Below, in pieces: positions 1 through 5,861 of a DNA stretch of 5,861 nucleotides (position 1 is its first letter; each line of letters begins with the position of its first letter). The position numbers and the translations under genes were made by a program. The notes beneath the pieces are model-generated. The model saw nothing but the letters and a program-made list of their open reading frames with translations. It searched no databases and was not told where the DNA came from. Source of the stretch: Quadrisphaera sp. (GTDB lineage Bacteria; Actinomycetota; Actinomycetes; Actinomycetales; Quadrisphaeraceae); assembly GCA_029258695.1 (NCBI GenBank), contig JARIBR010000170.1, positions 1 to 5,861 of the forward strand, read 5' to 3'.

Positions 1-2
1 AG

Positions 3-773
3 GTCCAGGACGAGGCGGGCCACGGCCTGTACCTCTACAGCGCCGCGGAGACCCTGGGCGTGGACCGCGCGGAGATGCTCGACATGCTCCACGCCGGCCG
101 GCAGAAGTACTCCTCGATCTTCAACTACCCCACGCTGACCTGGGCGGACATGGGCGCGATCGGCTGGCTCGTCGACGGCGCCGCCATCGTCAACCAGGTG
201 CCCATCACCCGCTGCTCCTATGGTCCCTACGCCCGGGCGATGGTGCGGATCTGCAAGGAGGAGTCCTTCCACCAGCGGCAGGGCTTCGAGATCCTCATGC
301 ACCTGTCGAACGGCACGGACGAGCAGCACGCGATGGCGCAGGACGCGATCAACCGCTGGTGGTGGCCCTCGATCATGATGTTCGGCCCGCCCGACGACGC
401 CTCACCGAACTCCGAGCGCTCCATGGCCTGGGGCATCAAGCGCTTCTCCAACGACGAGCTGCGCCAGCGCTTCATCGACATGGCCGTGCCACAGTCGAAG
501 GTCCTCGGGCTGACCCTGCCCGACCCCGAGCTGGTGCTCGACGAGGAGACCGGTCACTACGCGCACGGTCCCATCGACTGGGACGAGTTCATGCGCGTGG
601 TCAAGGGCGATGGGCCGTGCAACGCCGAGCGCGTGGCGCACCGCAGGACCGCCCACGAGCAGGGGGCCTGGGTCCGCGAGGCCGCCAGCGCCCACGCCGA
701 CAAGATGGTCGACGGCACGGCGGCCCAGCTGCGGTCCGAGGGTGGGCGCGAGGCGCTGGCCCTGGCTCTGTGA
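3..773 (+). CDS. paaA: PaaA, catalytic alpha subunit of phenylacetyl-CoA epoxidase (5' end missing)
   Basis: This is the oxygenase subunit of the ring-1,2-phenylacetyl-CoA epoxidase, a cytoplasmic bacterial multicomponent di-iron monooxygenase. The reading frame is already open at the left edge, reading [19 protein letters not shown], so the true start lies upstream. The visible part is 256 codons; E. coli PaaA is about 310 residues, so roughly the first 50-70 residues are missing. Two ExxH di-iron motifs are visible: EAGH (Glu at 12-14, His at 21-23) and ESFH (Glu at 261-263, His at 270-272). These are the hallmark of the ferritin-like four-helix bundle that binds the iron pair. Other family signatures are the [20 protein letters not shown] block and the tryptophan-rich [15 protein letters not shown] block. 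The TGA stop at 771-773 overlaps the paaB GTG start by 4 nt. No truncation or frameshift is seen other than the window edge. The family assignment is very secure. Confidence 0.97.
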   Translation, partial: VQDEAGHGLYLYSAAETLGVDRAEMLDMLHAGRQKYSSIFNYPTLTWADMGAIGWLVDGAAIVNQVPITRCSYGPYARAMVRICKEESFHQRQGFEILMHLSNGTDEQHAMAQDAINRWWWPSIMMFGPPDDASPNSERSMAWGIKRFSNDELRQRFIDMAVPQSKVLGLTLPDPELVLDEETGHYAHGPIDWDEFMRVVKGDGPCNAERVAHRRTAHEQGAWVREAASAHADKMVDGTAAQLRSEGGREALALAL

Positions 774-805
774 GCCGGGACAGCGCCGTGAGCCGGGACA
801 GCGCC
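770..805 (+). repeat. Exact 18-bp tandem duplication across the paaA stop / paaB start
   Basis: The unit GTGAGCCGGGACAGCGCC occurs at 770-787 and again, without mismatch, at 788-805. It is followed by a partial third copy (GTGAGC, 806-811). Because 18 is a multiple of three, frame is kept: each copy carries an in-frame GTG for paaB and an in-frame TGA for paaA. In paaB the unit reads VSRDSA. Each unit also carries a weak Shine-Dalgarno-like GGGA 7 nt before the next GTG. Replication slippage is the simplest origin; that part is inference. Confidence 0.93.
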
Positions 806-1186
806 GTGAGCGCGAGGGACGTCCCCGAGGTCCGCGCTGAGGGCGGGCACGGCGCCGTCCCCGTCGAGGGCGTGTCCACCGGGTCGCAGGCGCCCACCGC
901 AGCGTCGCGCCGCGACTGGCCGCTGTGGGAGGTCTTCGTCCGTGGCCGGCGCGGGCTCGCGCACAGCCACGTCGGCAGCCTGCACGCCCCGGACGCGCCC
1001 ATGGCGCTGCGCAACGCCCGAGACCTCTACACCCGGCGCCAGGAGGGCGTCTCGCTGTGGGTGGTGGCCTCCGCGGACATCACGGCGTCCAGCCCGGACG
1101 AGGCGGACCCGTTCTTCGCCCCCGCCGACAAGCCGTACCGCCACCCGACCTTCTACGAGGTCCCCGAGGAGGCTGAGCACCTGTGA
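770..1186 (+). CDS. paaB: PaaB, structural subunit of phenylacetyl-CoA epoxidase
   Basis: PaaB is a small non-catalytic subunit that bridges PaaA-PaaC units in the phenylacetyl-CoA epoxidase complex. The family core runs from about residue 50 to the C-terminus when numbered from GTG 770. It contains [20 protein letters not shown], the [16 protein letters not shown] block (here [20 protein letters not shown]) and the ending [17 protein letters not shown]. The chosen start at 770 overlaps the paaA stop as GTGA and gives 138 aa, but GTG 788 (132 aa) and GTG 806 (126 aa) are equally in frame because of a tandem repeat. GTG 872 (104 aa) would be closest to the roughly 95 aa of E. coli PaaB. The N-terminal extension of about 48 residues is charged, low in hydrophobic residues and probably disordered. 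The stop at 1184-1186 overlaps paaC by 4 nt. The product is certain; the start is not. Confidence 0.95.
   Translation: MSRDSAVSRDSAVSARDVPEVRAEGGHGAVPVEGVSTGSQAPTAASRRDWPLWEVFVRGRRGLAHSHVGSLHAPDAPMALRNARDLYTRRQEGVSLWVVASADITASSPDEADPFFAPADKPYRHPTFYEVPEEAEHL
1166..1172 (+). promoter_or_regulatory. Ribosome binding site for paaC
   Basis: GAGGAGG lies inside the 3' end of paaB, 10 nt before GTG 1183. It is a near-perfect anti-16S match and supports the GTG start of paaC that overlaps the paaB stop. Confidence 0.7.
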
Positions 1187-1980
1187 CCACCCAGGACGCC
1201 GACCAGACCACCGACGCGGCCACCGACCTCGACCGCGCGACGGCGGCCTACCTGCTGCGCGTGGCTGACGACGCGCTCATCCTGGGCCAGCGCCTCGGCG
1301 GGCAGCTGACGCGTGCCCCGCAGCTCGAGGAGGACGTGGCGCTGTCCAACATCGCCCTCGACCTCCTCGGCCAGACCCGCCCGCTCTACACCCGCGTGGG
1401 GCAGCTCGACGGGACCGGGCGCGACGAGGACGCGCTGGCGTTCCTGCGCGACGAGCGGGACTTCGTCAACTGCCAGCTCGTCGAGGTCCCCGAGACCGAC
1501 TTCGCGGACACCATCGCCCGCCAGCTGCTGTTCTCGAGCTTCCACCTGCCGCTGCTCCACGCCCTGGTCGGCTCGGCCGACGAGGTGCTGGCGGGCGTGG
1601 CGGAGAAGGGCGTCAAGGAGGTCGCCTACCACCGCGACCACGCCGTGCAGTGGACGGTGCGCCTGGGCGACGGCACGTCCGAGAGCCACGAGCGGATGCA
1701 GGCCGCCCTGGGGCGGATGTGGCGCTTCGTGCCCGAGCTCTTCGAGACCGACGAGCTCGTCGAGACCGTCGTGGCGGCGGGAGTCGGCGCCGACCCGTCG
1801 TCGCTGCGCGCCGGGTGGGACGCCGACGTCGACGCGGTGCTCGCCGCCTCCTCGCTGGAACGACCCGAGACCGCCCGCGTCGCCACCGGCGGACGGCGCG
1901 GGATCCACACCGAGACGTTCGGCTTCCTGCTCGCCGAGATGCAGCACATCGCCCGCTCCCACCCCGGGGCGACGTGGTGA
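1183..1980 (+). CDS. paaC: PaaC, non-catalytic ferritin-like subunit of phenylacetyl-CoA epoxidase
   Basis: PaaC pairs with PaaA to form the core of the phenylacetyl-CoA epoxidase. It has the same helical-bundle fold but, in the studied E. coli protein, no functional iron pair. The protein is 265 aa, slightly longer than E. coli PaaC (about 248 aa), with an acidic Thr/Asp-rich N-terminus of about 17 residues. Family signatures are LSNIALDLLGQTR, the KEVAYHRDHAVQWTVRLGDG block (from residue 145), an SHERMQAAL helix, and GRRGIHTE (237-244) followed by FGFLLAEMQ. It ends HPGATW. GTG 1183 is chosen because it forms a GTGA overlap with the paaB stop and has a strong GAGGAGG sequence 10 nt upstream. 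The TGA at 1978-1980 overlaps paaD. Nothing about it is unusual for an actinobacterial PaaC. Confidence 0.96.
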   Translation: MTTQDADQTTDAATDLDRATAAYLLRVADDALILGQRLGGQLTRAPQLEEDVALSNIALDLLGQTRPLYTRVGQLDGTGRDEDALAFLRDERDFVNCQLVEVPETDFADTIARQLLFSSFHLPLLHALVGSADEVLAGVAEKGVKEVAYHRDHAVQWTVRLGDGTSESHERMQAALGRMWRFVPELFETDELVETVVAAGVGADPSSLRAGWDADVDAVLAASSLERPETARVATGGRRGIHTETFGFLLAEMQHIARSHPGATW

Positions 1981-2516
1981 CCGCCCTCGGCGCCGCGGCC
2001 CTCGACCAGACGGGGCAGGCCGCCCTCACCAGCGCCGACGTCGAGCGCGCCCGCGCCGTCGCCGCCACCGTGCTGGACCCGGAGGTGCCGGTGCTCACCA
2101 TCGCCGACCTGGGGATCCTGCGCGGGGTTCGCGCCGACGGCGACCGCCTCGAGGTGACCATCACCCCCACCTACTCGGGGTGCCCGGCGATGGACACCAT
2201 CACCGGTGACGTGCGCACCGCCCTCGCCGGAGCGGGGTTCGAGCGCGTGGACATCCGCACCGTGCTCAGCCCCGCGTGGACGACGGACTGGATGAGCGCG
2301 GAGGGCCGCGTCAAGCTCGAGGAGTACGGCATCGCACCCCCCACCGGGAACCGCGCGGTGCGCAGCGGCCCCGTCCCGCTCACCCTGTCCCTGCGGTGCC
2401 CGCAGTGCGGCTCACCGCGCACCCGCGAGCTCAGCCGCTTCGGCTCCACGGCGTGCAAGTCGCTGTGGGTGTGCAGCGACTGCTCCGAACCGTTCGACCA
2501 CTTCAAGGATCACTGA
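1977..2516 (+). CDS. paaD: PaaD, MIP18/SufT-like maturation protein with zinc-ribbon tail
   Basis: PaaD is needed for phenylacetate use but is not a stable part of the epoxidase. Its relationship to MIP18/SufT (DUF59) proteins suggests a role in Fe-S or metal-centre assembly for this system; that role is inferred in the literature rather than proven. The 179-aa protein has an N-terminal DUF59 domain (about residues 20-105) with DPEVPVLTIADLGIL and the conserved TYSGCP cysteine (Cys69). The C-terminal cysteine cluster is Cys141-x2-Cys144, Cys160 and Cys166-x2-Cys169, in the typical PaaD context RCPQCGS...FGSTACKSLWVCSDC, and probably binds Zn or an Fe-S cluster. GTG codons at 1974 and 1977 are both in frame; 1977 gives the GTGA overlap used elsewhere in the operon. 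The Shine-Dalgarno match upstream is weak (CGGGG region), so translation probably depends on coupling to paaC. The stop shares one base with the paaE start. Confidence 0.95.
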   Translation: MTALGAAALDQTGQAALTSADVERARAVAATVLDPEVPVLTIADLGILRGVRADGDRLEVTITPTYSGCPAMDTITGDVRTALAGAGFERVDIRTVLSPAWTTDWMSAEGRVKLEEYGIAPPTGNRAVRSGPVPLTLSLRCPQCGSPRTRELSRFGSTACKSLWVCSDCSEPFDHFKDH

Positions 2517-3694
2517 TGAGCGCCGACACCGAGGCCAGCACCGCTGGGAGCACCACCGAGTCGTCCGCCGACGCCGCAGCGGTCGACGCCGTCCCGGCCC
2601 GCCGGCGCCAGCCGACCTTCCACCCGCTGCGCGTCGCCGGCATCGAGAACCTCACCGACGAGGCCGTGGCCATCAGCTTCGACGTGCCGGACGACCTCGT
2701 CGAGGAGTACGCCTTCACCCCCGGCCAGCACCTCACGCTGCGCCGGGAGATCGACGGCGAGGAGGTGCGCCGCAGCTACTCGATCTGCGCGCCCGCCGGC
2801 ACCGGACGACTCCGCGTCGCCGTCAAGCGCCTCGACGGCGGGCTGTTCAGCGAGTGGGCCGCGCAGGAGCTCGCTGCGGGGGAGAGCGTCGACGTCGCCA
2901 CCCCCGGAGGGCGGTTCGGCAAGCCCTTCACCGCCGGTCACGCGCGGTCCTACGCGGCGGTGGCTGCCGGCAGCGGCATCACCCCCGTGCTCTCGATGGT
3001 CGAGACCGCCTTGACGGTGGAGCAGGAGAGCACCTTCACCCTCGTCTACGGCAACCGCACGACGGCGTCGGTGATGTTCCTCGAAGAGCTCGCCGACCTC
3101 AAGGACCGCTACCCGGAGCGGCTCCAGGTGGTGCACGTGCTCTCCCGCGAGGGCCAGGGCTCGCCGCTGCTGTCCGGGCGCATCGACGCCGAGAAGCTGA
3201 GCACGCTCCTGGAGCACGTGCTCGACGTCGAGGGCGTCGACGAGTGGTTCCTCTGCGGCCCGGAGGGCATGGTCGACGCCGCCCGGACCGCCCTCGACGA
3301 CGCCGGTGTGGACGAGGATGCGGTGCACCACGAGCTGTTCGTCGTCGCCGGCGCCGGCCCCACGTCCCGCCGCGACCGCCCCGCCCCGGCGCCGGGCGCC
3401 CCGACGTCGACCGTGACCGCCATCCTCGACGGCCGCAGCACCGTCATCGAGGTCGCCCAGGCTGACGAGGGAGGCGGCGAACCGATCCTCGACGCCGTGC
3501 TGCGCGTGCGCCCCGACGCCCCCTTCGCCTGCCGCGGCGGGGTGTGCGGCACCTGCCGGGCCCGCGTGACGCAGGGCAGCGTGGACATGGAGCACGACTA
3601 CGCGCTGGAGAAGAAGGAGAAGGAGGCCGGCTACGTGCTGACCTGCCAGTCCCACCCCACCACCGGCGAGGTCACCGTGGACTTCGACGCATGA
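2516..3694 (+). CDS. paaE: PaaE, FAD/[2Fe-2S] reductase of phenylacetyl-CoA epoxidase
   Basis: PaaE passes electrons from NAD(P)H to the PaaABC oxygenase. The 392-aa protein has three parts in the usual class IA-like order. The FAD-binding barrel (about 35-140) has the flavin motif RSYS (Arg86-Ser89). The nucleotide-binding domain (about 145-285) has GSGITP (152-157) and CGPEGM (247-252). The C-terminal plant-type ferredoxin domain (about 308-392) has the cluster ligands Cys339, Cys344, Cys347 (CRGGVCGTC) and Cys377 (LTCQSHP). A Pro/Ala/Arg-rich linker near residues 288-306 separates the reductase and ferredoxin parts. E. coli PaaE is about 356 aa; the extra length is mostly an N-terminal Ser/Thr/Ala/Asp-rich tail of about 33 residues plus the linker. 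ATG 2516 is preceded by AAGGA at 2505-2509 (6-nt spacing) and overlaps the paaD stop by one base (TGATG). All expected cofactor residues are present, so the enzyme looks functional. Confidence 0.97.
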   Translation: MSADTEASTAGSTTESSADAAAVDAVPARRRQPTFHPLRVAGIENLTDEAVAISFDVPDDLVEEYAFTPGQHLTLRREIDGEEVRRSYSICAPAGTGRLRVAVKRLDGGLFSEWAAQELAAGESVDVATPGGRFGKPFTAGHARSYAAVAAGSGITPVLSMVETALTVEQESTFTLVYGNRTTASVMFLEELADLKDRYPERLQVVHVLSREGQGSPLLSGRIDAEKLSTLLEHVLDVEGVDEWFLCGPEGMVDAARTALDDAGVDEDAVHHELFVVAGAGPTSRRDRPAPAPGAPTSTVTAILDGRSTVIEVAQADEGGGEPILDAVLRVRPDAPFACRGGVCGTCRARVTQGSVDMEHDYALEKKEKEAGYVLTCQSHPTTGEVTVDFDA

Positions 3695-4482
3695 GCAGCC
3701 CGGGAGAGGATGACGCGGCCGCGACGCCTTCCTGGGCTCCCGGCGGCCTGCACGTCGAGGACCGCGACGACCGCGTCGTGGCCCGCATCGACCGGCCCGA
3801 GACCCGCAACGCCATCGACGCCGAGCTCGTCGGCGCGCTGCACGAGCTGTGCGCCGACCTCGAACGTCGCCCCCGCGTCCTGGTGCTCGCGGGCGGGGAC
3901 GGGATCTTCGTCTCCGGGGCCAACATCGCCGAGCTGCGTGAGCGCCGCCGCGAGGACGCGCTGCGCGGCATCAACTCCTCGCTGTTCGAGCGCGTGGCGG
4001 CCCTGCCGATGCCGACGATCGCCGCCGTCGACGGGCCCGCGCTGGGCGGGGGAGCCGAGCTGGCCTACGCCTGCGACCTGCGCATCGGCACGTCCCGCGC
4101 CCGCTTCGGCAACCCCGAGCCCGGGCTCGGCATCATGGCCGCGGCCGGCGCCACGTGGCGGCTGCGCGACCTCGTGGGCGAACCGCTGGCCAAGCAGGTG
4201 CTCCTCGCCGGGCGCGTTCTGGATGCGGACGAGTGCCTGGGTGCCGGGCTGCTCGGGGAGGTCGTCGAGCCCGACGCGCTGCTCGACGCCGCGCACGCCC
4301 TCGCCGACACGGTGCTGCGCTCCGCCCCGCTCGCGCTGCGCCTGACCAAGCTCGCGATGCGGATGCCGCCCGGCGCGCACCCCGCCTTCGACGACGTCGC
4401 CGAGGCCGTGCTCTTCGAGACCGACGAGAAGGTGGAGCGGATGACCGCGTTCCTCGAGCGCCGCGGGAAAGGCCGGTCATGA
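3691..4482 (+). CDS. paaF: Crotonase-family enoyl-CoA hydratase, probable PaaF
   Basis: This is probably the 2,3-dehydroadipyl-CoA hydratase of the lower phenylacetate pathway, making 3-hydroxyadipyl-CoA. The 263-aa protein is a single crotonase domain after an acidic tail of about 18 residues. The CoA/oxyanion-hole motif is SGANIAEL (75-82), and the second oxyanion element is ALGGGAELA (117-125). Both catalytic glutamates of true hydratases are present: Glu123 and Glu143 (in RFGNPEPGLG), 20 residues apart like Glu144/Glu164 of rat enoyl-CoA hydratase. E. coli PaaG, the isomerase of the same operon, keeps only an acidic residue at the second position, so the pair here favours PaaF. Two oddities are Asn78 where most members have Asp (GAD) and the loop GIMAAAGATWRL where GIIPGAGGTQRL is usual. 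ATG 3691 overlaps the paaE stop as ATGA, with a weak GTGGA upstream (3677-3681). Substrate identity is inferred mainly from context. Confidence 0.85.
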   Translation: MSSPGEDDAAATPSWAPGGLHVEDRDDRVVARIDRPETRNAIDAELVGALHELCADLERRPRVLVLAGGDGIFVSGANIAELRERRREDALRGINSSLFERVAALPMPTIAAVDGPALGGGAELAYACDLRIGTSRARFGNPEPGLGIMAAAGATWRLRDLVGEPLAKQVLLAGRVLDADECLGAGLLGEVVEPDALLDAAHALADTVLRSAPLALRLTKLAMRMPPGAHPAFDDVAEAVLFETDEKVERMTAFLERRGKGRS

Positions 4483-5354
4483 GCGACGACGACGACTCGA
4501 CGACGTCACCGACCGTCCCGGAGCGCGTCGGCGTGCTCGGCGGCGGGACCATGGGCGCGGGCATCGCCCACGCGATGCTCCTCGCCGGCGCCCGCGTGAC
4601 CATCGCCGACGCTGACGAGGAGCTGGCCGCCGCCGCCCGCGCCCGTGTGGCTGACGCGGTGGCGGCCACGCACGAGCGCGGCAAGCTCACCGAGCCCGTC
4701 GACGCCGTGCTCGCGCGCCTGGACGCCGGCGTCGGCGCCGCCGCCCTGGCCGGCGCCGACCTCGCGGTCGAGGCCGTCCCGGAGGACCCGGCGCTGAAGT
4801 CCCGGGTTCTCGCCGACCTCGACGCGGCGCTCGCCCCCGGCGCGGTCCTGGCGACGAACACCTCGTCCATCGGCATCGGTGAGCTGGGCCTGTCGGTCGC
4901 CCCTGCTCGTCCTTTCCTGGGTCTGCACTTCTTCAACCCCGTGCCCGCCTCGAAGCTGGTCGAGGTGGTCCGCGGCCCCGCGAGCGCCGACGACCTCGTC
5001 GAGCGGGCCCGCGGGTGGGTGGCGGCGATGGGCAAGACGGCCATCGTCGTCGCCGACTCACCCGGGTTCGCGTCCAGCCGCCTCGGACTGGCGCTGGGCC
5101 TGGAGGCGATCCGCATGGTCGAGGCCGGCGTCGCGAGCGCGGAGGACGTCGACGCCGCGATGGTGCTCGGCTACAAGCACCCGATGGGCCCCCTGCGCCT
5201 GACGGACGTGGTCGGGCTCGACGTGCGCCTCGGCATCGCCGAGCACCTCGCCGCCACCCTGGGGCCCCGCTTCGAGCCGCCCGAGCTGCTGCGGCGCAAG
5301 GTTGCCGACGGGCACCTGGGCCGCAAGAGCGGCCAGGGTTTCTACGCCTGGTGA
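4479..5354 (+). CDS. paaH: 3-hydroxyacyl-CoA dehydrogenase, probable PaaH
   Basis: This enzyme probably oxidises 3-hydroxyadipyl-CoA to 3-oxoadipyl-CoA with NAD+, one step before the thiolase PaaJ. The 291-aa protein has an N-terminal Rossmann domain with GGGTMGAGIAHAM (21-33) and Asp44 at the end of the second strand, which fits NAD preference. A C-terminal helical 3HCDH domain starts near residue 195. Catalytic positions can be aligned by spacing to human SCHAD: Ser129 (NTSS; human Ser137), His150 (HFFNPVP; His158) and Glu162 (KLVEVV; Glu170). The fourth position, human Asn208, is Ser200 here (DSPGFASSRL). The C-terminus has the usual HPMGPLRLTDVVGLD and GRKSGQGFYAW. The length fits the single-function family (about 280-320 aa) and not the fused double-domain PaaH of E. 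coli (about 475 aa). ATG 4479 overlaps the paaF stop as ATGA, with GGGAAAGG 6 nt upstream. The specific substrate is inferred from the operon. Confidence 0.88.
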   Translation: MSDDDDSTTSPTVPERVGVLGGGTMGAGIAHAMLLAGARVTIADADEELAAAARARVADAVAATHERGKLTEPVDAVLARLDAGVGAAALAGADLAVEAVPEDPALKSRVLADLDAALAPGAVLATNTSSIGIGELGLSVAPARPFLGLHFFNPVPASKLVEVVRGPASADDLVERARGWVAAMGKTAIVVADSPGFASSRLGLALGLEAIRMVEAGVASAEDVDAAMVLGYKHPMGPLRLTDVVGLDVRLGIAEHLAATLGPRFEPPELLRRKVADGHLGRKSGQGFYAW

Positions 5355-5382
5355 GCACCGCTCCACCGTCTGGACAGCCCCC

Positions 5383-5390
5383 GAGAGAGG
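5383..5390 (+). promoter_or_regulatory. Ribosome binding site for paaZ
   Basis: GAGAGAGG ends 6 nt before ATG 5397 and fixes that start. It lies in the only true gap of the cluster (5355-5396, 42 nt). I see no convincing inverted repeat with a T-run in that gap, so there is no sign of a terminator, and no recognisable promoter boxes either. Confidence 0.75.
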
Positions 5391-5396
5391 TCGACG

Positions 5397-5861
5397 ATGA
5401 CCAGCACCACCACCACCCGCCGAGGCGCCTCCGACGCGCCGCCGGTCCGCTCCTACGTCGCCGGGCGCTGGACCGAGCCCACCGGTGAGACGACGCCGAT
5501 CCTCGACGCCTCCACGTCCGAGCCGGTCGCCCGCATCGCCACCACCACCGCCGACGCGGGGGCTGCCGCGGACTTCGCCCGCCAGGTGGGCGGCCCGGCG
5601 CTGCGCGAGCTGGGGTTCCACGACCGGGCGCTGATCCTCAAGCAGCTCGGGGCCCACCTCACCGAGCGCAAGGACGCCTTCTACGACGTCTCGGCGAGGA
5701 CCGGGGCCACGAAGCGGGACTCCTTCGTCGACGTCGACGGCGGCATCGGGGTGCTGTTCACCTACGGCTCGAAGGGCCGGCGCGAGCTGCCCGGCGGCAA
5801 CGTCATCCTCGACGGCGCTCCAGAGCCGCTGAGCCGCAGCGGCCAGTTCCTCGGCCAGCAC
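5397..5861 (+). CDS. paaZ: PaaZ, aldehyde dehydrogenase domain of the oxepin-CoA ring-opening enzyme (3' end missing)
   Basis: In E. coli PaaZ is bifunctional: a C-terminal MaoC-like hydratase opens oxepin-CoA and an N-terminal NADP-dependent aldehyde dehydrogenase oxidises the reactive aldehyde to 3-oxo-5,6-dehydrosuberyl-CoA. The frame stays open from ATG 5397 to the window end, giving exactly 155 codons with no stop. A Thr-rich start (MTSTTTTRRG) leads into SYVAGRW (19-25), which is the usual first strand of PaaZ. PaaZ-specific blocks follow: FARQVGGPALRELGFHDRA, then SARTGATKRDSF and VDVDGGIGVLF (99-120), YGSKGRRELPGG, and SGQFLGQH at the edge. The catalytic Cys and Glu of the dehydrogenase lie further downstream and cannot be checked. 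Whether the hydratase domain is fused, separate or absent also cannot be told. A strong ribosome binding site lies 6 nt upstream, unlike the overlapping starts of the preceding genes, so it may be translated independently. Confidence 0.93.
   Translation, partial: MTSTTTTRRGASDAPPVRSYVAGRWTEPTGETTPILDASTSEPVARIATTTADAGAAADFARQVGGPALRELGFHDRALILKQLGAHLTERKDAFYDVSARTGATKRDSFVDVDGGIGVLFTYGSKGRRELPGGNVILDGAPEPLSRSGQFLGQH

Noticed and set aside
359..769. Upstream extension of the paaB frame inside paaA
   Set aside because: The frame is open by chance because of high G+C. The region is plainly PaaA in the other frame, and the translation here is Arg/Ala-rich without PaaB-like sequence.
1153..1962. 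Open frame of 269 codons on the - strand opposite paaC
   Set aside because: It is again an antisense shadow: low-complexity Gly/Val/Arg/His composition, no family motif, and full overlap with a clearly recognised PaaC.
2510..3655. Long open frame of 381 codons on the - strand opposite paaE
   Set aside because: It mirrors the codons of paaE in a high-G+C genome, where stop codons are rare in shadow frames. Its translation is rich in Gly/Ala/Arg/His/Val with no recognisable domain, while the + strand protein has every PaaE motif.
5355..5396. Possible terminator or promoter between paaH and paaZ
   Set aside because: No stable inverted repeat followed by T residues and no -35/-10 pair could be seen in 42 nt. 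Only the ribosome binding site is supportable.
5058..5861. Open frame on the - strand across paaH and paaZ, running to the window edge
   Set aside because: It crosses two recognised + strand genes and the intergenic ribosome binding site, and its translation has no recognisable domain.
1..5861. A previously undescribed system such as defence, mobile or CRISPR elements
   Set aside because: Nearly every base belongs to a recognised phenylacetate-degradation gene. There are no long inverted repeats, spacer-like arrays, transposase or integrase motifs, tRNA genes, or shifts in base composition.

Overview
This window is an ordinary but well-ordered aerobic phenylacetate (phenylacetyl-CoA) catabolic operon, all on the + strand. 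The very high G+C content, the strong G/C bias at third codon positions, the frequent GTG starts and the wording of the proteins point to a member of the Actinomycetota. I cannot name the genus from sequence alone. Neither end of the operon lies inside the window: the left edge cuts paaA near its 5' end and the right edge cuts paaZ.

Layout: paaA (3' part, 3-773), paaB (770-1186), paaC (1183-1980), paaD (1977-2516), paaE (2516-3694), a PaaF-type enoyl-CoA hydratase (3691-4482), a PaaH-type 3-hydroxyacyl-CoA dehydrogenase (4479-5354), a 42-nt gap, then the start of paaZ (5397 to the window end). From paaA to paaH every stop codon overlaps the next start by 1 or 4 nt, so these seven genes look translationally coupled. 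Only paaZ sits behind a true gap with its own clear Shine-Dalgarno sequence. No stretch over 300 bases lacks a gene. I see no RNA gene, insertion sequence, CRISPR array, regulator gene, promoter or terminator.

How the genes work together (pathway known from E. coli and Pseudomonas): PaaA, PaaB and PaaC form the di-iron monooxygenase that epoxidises the ring of phenylacetyl-CoA. PaaE feeds it electrons from NAD(P)H through FAD and a [2Fe-2S] cluster, and PaaD is a probable Fe-S/metal maturation factor. After isomerisation to oxepin-CoA (PaaG, not seen here), PaaZ opens the ring and oxidises the resulting aldehyde. PaaF and PaaH carry out the late beta-oxidation steps from 2,3-dehydroadipyl-CoA to 3-oxoadipyl-CoA. 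The ligase (PaaK), thiolase (PaaJ), isomerase (PaaG) and thioesterase (PaaI) genes are not in the window.

I found no new system. The most interesting local feature is an exact 18-bp tandem duplication at the paaA/paaB junction. It repeats the combined paaA stop and paaB start, giving three in-frame GTG starts. Smaller points are an Asn-to-Ser change at a conserved active-site position of the PaaH-like enzyme, a non-consensus active-site loop in the hydratase, and the absence of paaG between paaF and paaH.
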